NCBI GenBank assembly: GCA_002424545.1
Contig: DIKL01000070.1
Span: 1 to 33,671, forward strand
Length of the DNA stretch: 33,671 bases
Reading direction: 5' to 3'
Origin: Syntrophaceae bacterium UBA5619
GTDB taxonomy: Bacteria; Desulfobacterota; Syntrophia; Syntrophales; UBA5619
Shown: positions 9,765-16,485 of the stretch, in pieces
Numbering within the stretch: the stretch's first letter is position 1
Layout of the letters: each line of letters begins with the position of its first letter
Made by a program: the position numbers and the translations under genes
Notes under the pieces: model-generated
Seen by the model: the letters and a program-made list of their open reading frames with translations, nothing else
What the model was told of the DNA's origin: nothing
Database searches by the model: none

Positions 9765-10845
9765 AGATCCAGGAGACCACCTCCGCGTTGGTCCGCGGTT
9801 TGACGGCCAGCGGCCCCGCTCCCATAGCGTAGATGGGAATATCCCGTTCGTGAAGCGAACCGTGGGAACGGACGCTGAGCTCTTCGCGCGGCCCCGACAG
9901 ATCGCCGAAGACCGTTTCCCGGTCGGCGAGCAGAAAAAGGTGGCCGATCCGTCCGGGATGGAGACGGTAGAGGCGGGCGGCGGTTTCGCGGGGCAGCACG
10001 GCCTCGATCCCCTTCTCTTCCCGCAAGACGGCCGCGGCCTCCCGCTCCGTCGCGGGATCGTTCAGGTAGACGTAGGCGGCCCCCCCCAGGTTCCGGTGAT
10101 GGACCACGTGGCGGTCCTTGATGATCGGGATTGCCCGTGCCGCGATCCCCTCGGCGGCCAGGATGGCCTCCGGACTGAGCCCTCGCGATTTATCGTTCAT
10201 TCCGTGGTCGGCGGTGACCACCATTTCGAGATCCGGAATCGCATCGACGATGTCGCCGATCAGGCGGTCGATCCCCCGGATGTGGCGCCGGGCCTCCTCC
10301 GACCCCGGCGCAAAGGCGTGGTGCACGTAATCGGTGGTGGAAACGTACACGAAATCGGGACTCTCCTGCCGGAGAATGTCCAGCGCCGCCTTGAGAAGCC
10401 AGTGGTTCACCTCGATCGTGTAGATCCCCGGCGCCGCGCCGATCCTTTCCACAATCTGCGTCGACGGCCTCTCCGCCGACTCCGCAATGGTCGCGCCGTC
10501 CCGGATCAGACTCTTGAGCTTGTCCTTGGCCGTCAGCAGGCAGCTCTTCATGCCCCGCCCGGCAAGATGGCGAAAAGCGGTCGACGCCAGCAGATACTCC
10601 GCCGATTCCATGTAACACTCTTGACCGCTCGCGGGATCGAGCAGGTAGTTGGTCGTAATCCCGTGGGTCTCGGGGAAGCTCGCCGTGATGATGGAGGTGT
10701 TGTTGACATTGGTCACCGTAGGGACGACGGCTTCGCCGATTCCGTGGAACCCCTCCCGGGCGATCGCATCGAGGTTCGGCGTCTCGCCGTCTGCGAGGTA
10801 GTCCGGGGAACAGCCGTCCAGACAGATGATCACCCTGGTCGTCAT
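9754..10845 (-). CDS. phnA: Phosphonoacetate hydrolase
   Basis: PhnA cleaves the C-P bond of phosphonoacetate to acetate and phosphate with two zinc ions, and belongs to the alkaline phosphatase/NPP superfamily. In the 363-residue product the first metal ligand is D10 (ICLDGCSPDYL). A Thr in VPTVTNVNNTS (T45) lies 35 residues further, the spacing between D29 and the nucleophile T64 of the characterised Sinorhizobium enzyme. Other metal-site segments are STTDYVHHAF, VTADHGMND and RSHGSLHE. Its start overlaps the upstream HAD stop by four bases (ATGA) and its stop overlaps convergent pbfA by 11 bases. It is last in the HAD-HAD-phnA unit. A phosphonoacetate hydrolase implies that phosphonoacetaldehyde is oxidised here rather than split by PhnX. 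Confidence 0.88.
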   Translation of the reverse strand: MTTRVIICLDGCSPDYLADGETPNLDAIAREGFHGIGEAVVPTVTNVNNTSIITASFPETHGITTNYLLDPASGQECYMESAEYLLASTAFRHLAGRGMKSCLLTAKDKLKSLIRDGATIAESAERPSTQIVERIGAAPGIYTIEVNHWLLKAALDILRQESPDFVYVSTTDYVHHAFAPGSEEARRHIRGIDRLIGDIVDAIPDLEMVVTADHGMNDKSRGLSPEAILAAEGIAARAIPIIKDRHVVHHRNLGGAAYVYLNDPATEREAAAVLREEKGIEAVLPRETAARLYRLHPGRIGHLFLLADRETVFGDLSGPREELSVRSHGSLHERDIPIYAMGAGPLAVKPRTNAEVVSWIFTA

Positions 10846-11558
10846 TGATCCCTCCCGGAAACCAATCGTTCCACGTCGAGCAGACCCTCCAGGGAGTCGA
10901 CCACCGGCGCCGCAGTCTCCACCTGCGGCCAGTTGCGCCGCAGGGTCCGGTGTTTGAGCCAGACGGGGTGCATCCCCACGGCCTGCGAACCGCAGACGTC
11001 GATCCGCCAGTCGTCCCCCACATAGACCGCATCGTCGGCTTCGATCCCCAACCGGGCAAGGCAGAGATGAAAAGGTATCGGATCGGGCTTCGCGGGCACG
11101 CCCCCTTCACCGGCCACGACGATCACCTCAAAGAATCTCATCAGTCCCGGATAGTTGCCAAGGCGGTGGTTCCCCTCCTCCGTCTGTCCCTGGGCATTGG
11201 TGATCAGCGCCAGACGATGTCGATCCTTCAGGGCCGTCAGCACCGTTTCCGACTCGGGGAAGATGCGGGTCATCGCCTTGATCCTGTCCCAATACTCGGT
11301 TTCCCAACGTTCCAGCAGGGCAGAATCGGGTCGTCGGCCGTAATGGCGGAAGAGTTCTTCCAGAATTCTCTTCCGGGAAAAATCGGAACGGGCGTGGAAA
11401 CGGGAGCGGATCTCCCGATACACCTCCAGAAACTTCTCTTCCCCGGTCAGTCCCAAGGCCTCGCCGGCCTTACGCTGCGCTTCCTTTTCCGCGGCACGGA
11501 AGCCGTCCGCCGAATCAACCAGCGTCTGGCCGAAATCAAACACAATCGCCCGGATCAT
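10842..11558 (-). CDS. HAD-superfamily hydrolase, nucleophile motif DFGQT
   Basis: This 238-residue haloacid dehalogenase-superfamily protein has nucleophile D8 in DFGQTL, motif II ITNAQG, the motif III lysine in PAKPDP and motif IV in YVGDDWRID. An alpha-helical C1-type cap lies at about residues 15-90. The residue two after the nucleophile is Gly, not the acid/base Asp of ordinary HAD phosphatases. Phosphonatase PhnX (DWAGT) and haloacid dehalogenases also lack that Asp, although DFGGT-type HADs of other function exist. Genes on both sides overlap or nearly touch it (phnA by four bases, the second HAD ten bases away). It may act on a phosphonate or phosphate intermediate, but no substrate can be assigned. 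Confidence 0.75.
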   Translation of the reverse strand: MIRAIVFDFGQTLVDSADGFRAAEKEAQRKAGEALGLTGEEKFLEVYREIRSRFHARSDFSRKRILEELFRHYGRRPDSALLERWETEYWDRIKAMTRIFPESETVLTALKDRHRLALITNAQGQTEEGNHRLGNYPGLMRFFEVIVVAGEGGVPAKPDPIPFHLCLARLGIEADDAVYVGDDWRIDVCGSQAVGMHPVWLKHRTLRRNWPQVETAAPVVDSLEGLLDVERLVSGRDQ

Positions 11559-11568
11559 CCGTTCACTC

Positions 11569-12219
11569 TCACTTTCCGTTTATTCGTTCAATCTCTCCGG
11601 GGATCTCCCGGCAGGACGGCAAAACCCGCCAGGCCCCCGCAAACTCGCCGCCCCGCGTCAGGTCGTTTGGAACGACGATGCAGCGGATGCCGGCTGCGAA
11701 AGCCGCCCGTAAACCTCGTTCCGAATCCTCCACAACGAGGCATTCCTCAGGGCGGAAACCGCTCCGCGTCACGGCCAGACGATAGGGCTCCGGATCAGGC
11801 TTGGAGAGGAGATAATCCTCCCGGGTCAGGATGAAATCAAAATGGGAACGGAGCCCCGTTCCGGCGTGGATCGCATCAAAATGGGAACGCCGGGAACTCG
11901 TAACGATCGCCTGGAGCACCCTTCCGCTGAGTTTCGCCAGCGTCTCCTCAACACCGTCCAGAATGCGGACGCCTTCTTCGACCAGTTCCGTGTAACGCCG
12001 GTTTCTCTCCTCGTGCAGACGGTCGATCTGCCGCTGTGAAACACCTTTTTCCAGGGCCAGATCGAAGGCGCTCCGCCCTTCCTGGAGAGAGATCCGCCGG
12101 AAGAGCGCTTCCGTCAACGTGACCCCGGCCCTTTGGAGCAGTTCCCGCGTCGCCTGAAAATAGAGTTTCTCCGTATCCACGAGGACGCCGTCGTTGTCCC
12201 AGAATATCGCCCGGATCAT
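11569..12219 (-). CDS. HAD-superfamily hydrolase, beta-phosphoglucomutase-like
   Basis: The 216-residue protein has a complete HAD-IA active site: D8 and D10 in WDNDGVLVDTE, motif II VTSSRR, the motif III lysine in LLSKPDPEPY and motif IV VVEDSERGL. A small helical cap occupies about residues 18-80. This is the phosphatase/mutase pattern with the acid/base Asp present, unlike its neighbour. Ribosome binding site GAGG precedes the ATG. It is the first gene after the terminator at 12274-12312 and heads the HAD-HAD-phnA unit. I see no strong promoter between the terminator and the start, so partial readthrough from the dehydrogenase gene is likely. The substrate is unknown. Confidence 0.75.
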   Translation of the reverse strand: MIRAIFWDNDGVLVDTEKLYFQATRELLQRAGVTLTEALFRRISLQEGRSAFDLALEKGVSQRQIDRLHEERNRRYTELVEEGVRILDGVEETLAKLSGRVLQAIVTSSRRSHFDAIHAGTGLRSHFDFILTREDYLLSKPDPEPYRLAVTRSGFRPEECLVVEDSERGLRAAFAAGIRCIVVPNDLTRGGEFAGAWRVLPSCREIPGEIERINGK

Positions 12220-12273
12220 TGGATAACCTCAGCACGGTCTGAAAACGGGTCCCGAAAACCGCGCGCCTCTCAT

Positions 12274-12312
12274 CATAATAAAAGGACGGCCGCGCATTTC
12301 CGTCGGCCGTCC
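12274..12312 (-). terminator. Intrinsic terminator after the aldehyde dehydrogenase gene
   Basis: On the minus strand GGACGGCCG and CGGCCGTCC form a perfect 9-bp stem around an 11-base loop, followed directly by TTTTATTAT. It splits the citrate-synthase-like/dehydrogenase transcript from the HAD-HAD-phnA unit. Confidence 0.85.
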
Positions 12313-12350
12313 CTCCCTACCGTATTTTCCGCTGATCCGCAACAGGCGGA

Positions 12351-13745
12351 TCAGTCTTTGCCGTATTTCTTGAAGTAGGTGCCGAAGAGTTCCTCGTCCG
12401 TGGGCTCGTAATCCGCAACGGGCACCGCCACACGCGTGTACATGATGAACTGTTTCCAGTTGATGTTTTCACAACTGATGTTCCCGGCCCAGGTCCCGCA
12501 GCCCAAGGTGTCCGTAAAGCCCAGGTGGCTCGTCCAGCCTCCGCTGTTGGCCGCCGTATGACCCATGTTGCAGACGACGCGGCCGACGTTCGCCCGGAGG
12601 CCGATCTTGTGCATCCGCTCGTCGAGGCGCGTCTGGATGTTGACCGAGTGGCCCTCGCCGGAGAACTTCAGGATCTTCTCCATCCGGTCCAGCATCTCGT
12701 CGAAATCGGTCCACTTCCAGACGGTCAGCACCGGGGATAGCTTCTCGCCGGAGAATCGGTCCTCCTTGCCGATCTTCTCGCCCATAACCATCAGCATCGT
12801 CGTGTTCTTGGGAACCTTCAGTCCGGCCAATTCGGCGATGAAGGTCGCCGATTTCGCGACGATCTCCCGGTTCAGCGTATGACCGTCCGGCCACATCGTC
12901 TTCCGGAGGATTTCGCGCTCCTCGGTGCTGCACAGGTAGCCCCCTTCGGTCTTGAGGGCCGCGATCATCTTGCCGAAGATCTTCTCCTCGATCGCCACGG
13001 CATTTTCCGAAGAACAGGAGGCCGCGTTGTTGGCTGTTTTGGATTTCCGCAGACGAAAGGCGATCCCGGGAATATCATCCTCGACCGTCGCGTCGACGAT
13101 CGAGATCACGTTCCCGGCACCCACGGTTTGAGCGGGAACCCCAGCGGCATAGACGACCTTCACCAGCGCCGCGCCGCCGGTCGCCACCGCGTAGTCGCAG
13201 TTCGCCATCAGCTCCTGGGTCTTCTCGTTGCTCGTCTTCCGGATGCACTGGACCAGATCCACCGGCGCGCCGACCTTCGCGAGCGCCTTGCGGATGTGGT
13301 CCACCGTTGCGTTCGTCGCCAGCTCCGTGCGGGGATGGGGCGAACAGATGATCGCATTGCGCGTCTTCAACGTCGAAAGCGCGATGCAGCAAACCGTCGA
13401 CTCGGGGTTCGTACAGGGAACCACGTTCGCGATCACGCCGATCGGCTTGGCGTAAGTCCGGATCCCCTTCGCCTTGTCCTCGCTCACCAGACCGCACGTC
13501 TTGATGCCGATCTGATCGTAAAGCGTCCCGCGAACCTTCGTGCCGATCTTGTGCACCTTGTCTTCGTAGACGCCGAGGCCCGACTTCTCCACGGCCAGGC
13601 GCGCCAGTTCATCCGCCGTCTCCGCCTTCTGCAGCTCCCAACCCACGGCCAGCACCATTTCGTCGACCTTCTCCTGCGGCCAGTACTCGACCGTTTTGAA
13701 CGCTGCCCGCGCCTTTTCGTACATTTCCTGAATATTGTCTTCCAT
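12351..13745 (-). CDS. CoA-acylating aldehyde dehydrogenase, sulfoacetaldehyde dehydrogenase (SauS)-like
   Basis: The 464-residue product is an aldehyde dehydrogenase of the CoA-acylating branch. The catalytic cysteine is about C244 in KTANNAASCSSEN. The Glu-Leu-Gly-Gly general-base motif of non-acylating enzymes is replaced by VGAGNVISIVD, and the N-terminal YAKPIGVIANVVPCTNPES block is typical of the acylating group. SauS makes sulfoacetyl-CoA from sulfoacetaldehyde. Here phnW, pbfA and phnA point to phosphonoacetaldehyde, so the product would be phosphonoacetyl-CoA, an inference. An in-frame GTG at 13760 contains the ribosome binding site, so ATG at 13745 is used. It follows the two citrate-synthase-like genes and is closed by a terminator. 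A sulfonate substrate is the main alternative. Confidence 0.82.
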   Translation of the reverse strand: MEDNIQEMYEKARAAFKTVEYWPQEKVDEMVLAVGWELQKAETADELARLAVEKSGLGVYEDKVHKIGTKVRGTLYDQIGIKTCGLVSEDKAKGIRTYAKPIGVIANVVPCTNPESTVCCIALSTLKTRNAIICSPHPRTELATNATVDHIRKALAKVGAPVDLVQCIRKTSNEKTQELMANCDYAVATGGAALVKVVYAAGVPAQTVGAGNVISIVDATVEDDIPGIAFRLRKSKTANNAASCSSENAVAIEEKIFGKMIAALKTEGGYLCSTEEREILRKTMWPDGHTLNREIVAKSATFIAELAGLKVPKNTTMLMVMGEKIGKEDRFSGEKLSPVLTVWKWTDFDEMLDRMEKILKFSGEGHSVNIQTRLDERMHKIGLRANVGRVVCNMGHTAANSGGWTSHLGFTDTLGCGTWAGNISCENINWKQFIMYTRVAVPVADYEPTDEELFGTYFKKYGKD

Positions 13746-13800
13746 GACGAACCCCCTCACATTTAAAAAGAAAAAACTTCAGTTGCAATGAGCTGATCCG

Positions 13801-13861
13801 TACCCTGCCCATGCCGGAAGATCTGGATGGGCAGGGTATCCCGAAATCATCAGATCTTCCG
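13801..13861 (-). other. Two mutually exclusive perfect hairpins between citrate-synthase-like gene and dehydrogenase gene
   Basis: TACCCTGCCCAT (13801-13812) pairs exactly with ATGGGCAGGGTA (13827-13838). The loop sequence CGGAAGATCTG (13815-13825) is exactly complementary to CAGATCTTCCG (13851-13861), which covers the stop of the upstream gene. The connectors are too short (one and two bases) for both long stems to form as one pseudoknot, so they should compete. There is no T-run, so it is not a plain terminator. Confidence 0.6.
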
Positions 13862-14845
13862 TTTGGGATCGTCGATTTCTTCCACGATCGCCCATCCGGA
13901 ACCCTTGATCTTCTGCCGCTCGAGGAAGATCTTCTTCCACTCCTCGGGCGTCTGCGCCTCCATCGCCTTGGCAACCTTCTTTCTCTCTTCCAGCGTCGGA
14001 ACCTGCCGGTCCGCCGGTCCGTCGTACCACTCCTTCGGTGTCAGCGTCTGACCGAGGCCAACGGGCGCCTCCCGTTCGATCTCCTCGCAGTAGTGGGCGC
14101 CCGTGGCGAAGGCCCGGGTCACCGCCAGAATCCCCCAAGCGGCCTCCGGGGTGAAGCCGAGGTCGAACATCACCGCCCCCGTGGCGCCCAGAAGATCGAT
14201 GTCCACCGGCGACTGGCTCAGCTTCTGCGCCGCCTTCACGATCTCCTTCATCAGGGAAACATACTTGCCCGCCACCCCCAGCTTCTCGGCACGGGCGATC
14301 ATCCGCTTCGCCATCGGATCCTTCAGCATCAGGCCGGAAACACCCAACGCGGGGTCGTTCAGTTTCGTTCCGACCACCGCTTCGACCAGTTCCGCCAGCG
14401 GTTTCCCTTCCTTTTTCTGACGGGCCAGAATGCCGTCCATCATCTTCCCGATTTCCTGGTAAGCGCCGTAGGCATGGCCGAAGGCGAGGATGGACGAACC
14501 GGCGGCCTGGGTCAGGATGGTCTTGCCGCTCGCCACGATCCGGGCGATGTTCGCCGGGGAGGAGAGGCCATCCTCCAACATGCAGACCATGACGTAGTTG
14601 AGCATCCGGTCTTCCTCAACGAGGGGAATCCTCGCCTGAAAGTCGACGAAAAGAACATCGGTCAGACCATACCCCTGCTCCACCAACTCCGTGGTATCGT
14701 AGCCGCGGGACACAATGCGGTGGACGTTCTTGTAGGCCACCTCGGACACCCACTGGAAGCGGGCACGCTTGTCGTCGAAAGGAACCGTTCCCCGCTCACG
14801 GGTCCGGTAATTGAAATTAAGTCTCGGATCGTCTAGATTATCCAT
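13850..14845 (-). CDS. Citryl-CoA lyase/citrate-synthase-like protein, subunit B
   Basis: This 331-residue protein has the citrate-synthase superfamily fold pattern: GYDTTELVEQGYGLTDVLFVDF near 48-70, SSILAFGHAYGAYQ (118-129), a DP pair at 176-177 and LGATGAVMFDLGFTPEAAW (219-237). It ends with a charged tail beyond a WYDGPADR-x-VPTLEER segment that subunit A also has. Only the first classical histidine (H124) appears kept. The second His position aligns to V169 and the Asp position to L219, by manual alignment to family motifs. It overlaps the upstream paralogue by 13 bases, suggesting co-translation and a heteromeric complex. It may act on phosphonoacetyl-CoA or another acyl-CoA made by the downstream dehydrogenase. 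It is shorter than citrate synthase, close to citryl-CoA lyase. Confidence 0.72.
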   Translation of the reverse strand: MDNLDDPRLNFNYRTRERGTVPFDDKRARFQWVSEVAYKNVHRIVSRGYDTTELVEQGYGLTDVLFVDFQARIPLVEEDRMLNYVMVCMLEDGLSSPANIARIVASGKTILTQAAGSSILAFGHAYGAYQEIGKMMDGILARQKKEGKPLAELVEAVVGTKLNDPALGVSGLMLKDPMAKRMIARAEKLGVAGKYVSLMKEIVKAAQKLSQSPVDIDLLGATGAVMFDLGFTPEAAWGILAVTRAFATGAHYCEEIEREAPVGLGQTLTPKEWYDGPADRQVPTLEERKKVAKAMEAQTPEEWKKIFLERQKIKGSGWAIVEEIDDPKRKI

Positions 14846-15726
14846 TTTTTATATTCTCCTTCCTCTTTCTGCTTGCGGGCGTATTCCTGTCTCTCGGCCT
14901 GGCTCGGAACTTCACGATCGGCGGGCCCGGTGTATTTGATCATGGAAAGATCCAGCATCTGGACCATGGGTTCGCGCCGCGAGGCTGCCCAGGCGCGCCC
15001 CTTCTTCATGGTGAAGGTGGCATGGGCCGCGCAACTGAAACCGCGGCAGACACAGCCGATGCACCAGGCCGCGTTGGGGGAAAACCCCAGCTCCGCCAGC
15101 GCCGTGTTGCCGGCGCCGATCATGTTCACCGATACGTAGTCCTTCCCTTCCTTCTTCCGGCGGGCATTGAAGTGCTTCTCGATGGAGCGCTGAAGGGCGA
15201 GATAAACGCCGCTGCAGAGCTGCTCGTGCTTGATGTGCGTTGGTTCCGCCCGCGGGTCCCCGTCCAGATGCTGCGGCTGACCCATCCCCATGACGGCCAG
15301 TCCCGCATCCATGTACTCGTCCACAAGGATCTTGCCCATCTCCTCGATGGTCTTTCCCTCCACGCGGGCACGCTCGATGTACTTGTGCATCATGTAACCG
15401 TGCGCGGCCCCCGGACCGTGGGCCGACCCGAAGGTCATCACCGCCGCCGAGATCGCCGCGGGAAGGTTCGGCCGGCCGCCCATTACCGCGATCGCCGACG
15501 CCGCCGACGGTGACATGGAGTGCTCCAGAAACTCCCCCGTCTCATACCGCAGCATATCCGCCTCATTTTCCGCCGGAATTCGGTTCTGGAAGAGGATGAA
15601 GAGCATGTCGTAGAACGTGTAGCCCGCCTCGGCCAGATCGCTCACGTTATAGCCCCTCACGACGGTCTTCTCTTCCGTCTTGTAGGAAATGGCTGTCTTC
15701 CTTTTTAACAACGGTTGTCTATCCAT
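14833..15726 (-). CDS. Citryl-CoA lyase/citrate-synthase-like protein, subunit A
   Basis: The 297-residue product opens the leftward operon, with ribosome binding site GGGAGGA seven bases before the ATG. Superfamily landmarks are GYNVSDLAEAGYTFYDMLFILF (25-46), MTFGSAHGPGAAHGYM (97-112), VMGMGQPQHLDGDPR (145-159) and GAGNTALAELGFSPNAAW (204-221). In citrate synthases these hold His, His and Asp. Here H103 is kept, the second position is Q150 (with H153 nearby) and the Asp position aligns to I203. It shares the GPADREVPS end segment with subunit B, so the two are paralogues from a duplication. Four cysteines near 222-232 are unusual for the fold. It likely binds a CoA thioester, but the reaction is unproven. 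Confidence 0.72.
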   Translation of the reverse strand: MDRQPLLKRKTAISYKTEEKTVVRGYNVSDLAEAGYTFYDMLFILFQNRIPAENEADMLRYETGEFLEHSMSPSAASAIAVMGGRPNLPAAISAAVMTFGSAHGPGAAHGYMMHKYIERARVEGKTIEEMGKILVDEYMDAGLAVMGMGQPQHLDGDPRAEPTHIKHEQLCSGVYLALQRSIEKHFNARRKKEGKDYVSVNMIGAGNTALAELGFSPNAAWCIGCVCRGFSCAAHATFTMKKGRAWAASRREPMVQMLDLSMIKYTGPADREVPSQAERQEYARKQKEEGEYKKWII

Positions 15727-15945
15727 TCTTAATTCCTCCCATATCGTCCTTTAACTTCGCCCTGTTCCTTAACCATCGCTCCGTCCACGACACCCAAGAC
15801 GGCCTCCCGGCAAAATCCTAAAGCTCACCAGCCAGAAAGCCTCTGTCGCTGGTAGCCAATTGCGTCACCCGCTCATATCCATCGGAACGTGATGCACGAC
15901 GTTCCGAGGTATTTCGACATGATCGTAAAAGAGACGTCCATCATA

Positions 15946-15978
15946 AGTCAAAATAATAATAATCATATTTTAGATAAC
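15946..15978 (-). promoter_or_regulatory. Shared 33-bp regulatory motif, copy 3 (citrate-synthase-like operon)
   Basis: AGTCAAA, two variable bases, AATAATAATCATA, four variable bases, AGATAAC on the plus strand. Read leftward, TTGACT is followed after 17 bases by TTACGA, a possible -35/-10 pair. It lies 220 bases upstream of the subunit A gene and has the same orientation to its gene as copies 1 and 2. Confidence 0.75.
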
Positions 15979-16064
15979 AATCATTATTCGTTTTTTTCCT
16001 TCTCCTTCCGTCCCTCCCGAAGGGAAACCGCATGGCAGACATCATAGAGAATGTTCAAACCGAA

Positions 16065-16100
16065 AGTCAAACTGATAATAATTATAATAGTATTGTAAAT
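16065..16100 (-). promoter_or_regulatory. Partial copy of the shared motif plus a possible promoter
   Basis: The first half matches the motif closely (AGTCAAAC, then GATAATAAT and ATA), while the AGATAA end is degenerate. Read leftward it gives TTGACT, 18 bases, TATGAT, a good sigma70-like pair pointing toward the citrate-synthase-like operon, about 310 bases away. It may be an auxiliary operator or an upstream promoter. Confidence 0.45.
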
Positions 16101-16485
16101 TCCTATATCGACCGTTCCGACCCGGATACGGAAAGCTTCATTCGCTCGGAACTTGCGGGCGCAATCTCCTGTTCGGGATCAGGTATTGTTTTTTACAATG
16201 CCTCTATCAATATTTTCTACTTGACTACTCTTTTTGAATAGGGTGATGTTACGATACCTTGGTTACCATTTGATTAGCGTGCGTTTTTTGCGCGTCTCGG
16301 TACCGGGGGGAAAGGAGGTGATGGGCCAAAACATCATCCGACATGGTGCCGTGAAACCCGCTGTTGGCAGCGGCCATGATCGCAGATGAACTTTTCACCA
16401 AAGCAGCCTTGCCCAGCCATCAGGGTCGAGTCAAGGTTGAGAGGTTGAGAGATTTTCTAAATTCCCAAGTTGAGGAGGAGAAGCT

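Larger units (their letters stand above)
15727..16485. other. Divergent 759-bp regulatory region between the citrate-synthase-like and TRAP operons
   Basis: No convincing gene lies here. The part 15940-16260 is AT-rich and contains motif copy 3 (15946-15978) and a partial copy (16065-16100), both facing left. A weaker rightward resemblance lies at 16205-16226 (TATCAATATTTT, then TTGACT). A small frame at 16032-16241 lacks a good ribosome binding site and overlaps the partial motif. At 16312-16323 AAAGGAGGTGATG is a near-perfect anti-16S match followed by only a 22-codon frame. The dctP ribosome binding site GAGGAGG closes the region. Confidence 0.6.

Noticed and set aside
12351..13745. Assignment of the dehydrogenase as classical PhnY
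   Set aside because: PhnY is a non-acylating enzyme with a Glu general base; this protein has the acylating-type VGAGN segment and SauS-like cysteine region instead.
16032..16241. 69-codon frame in the divergent regulatory region
   Set aside because: Asn/Ser/Ile-rich from AT-rich DNA, no good ribosome binding site, and overlaps the partial regulatory motif. It cannot be fully excluded as a small protein.
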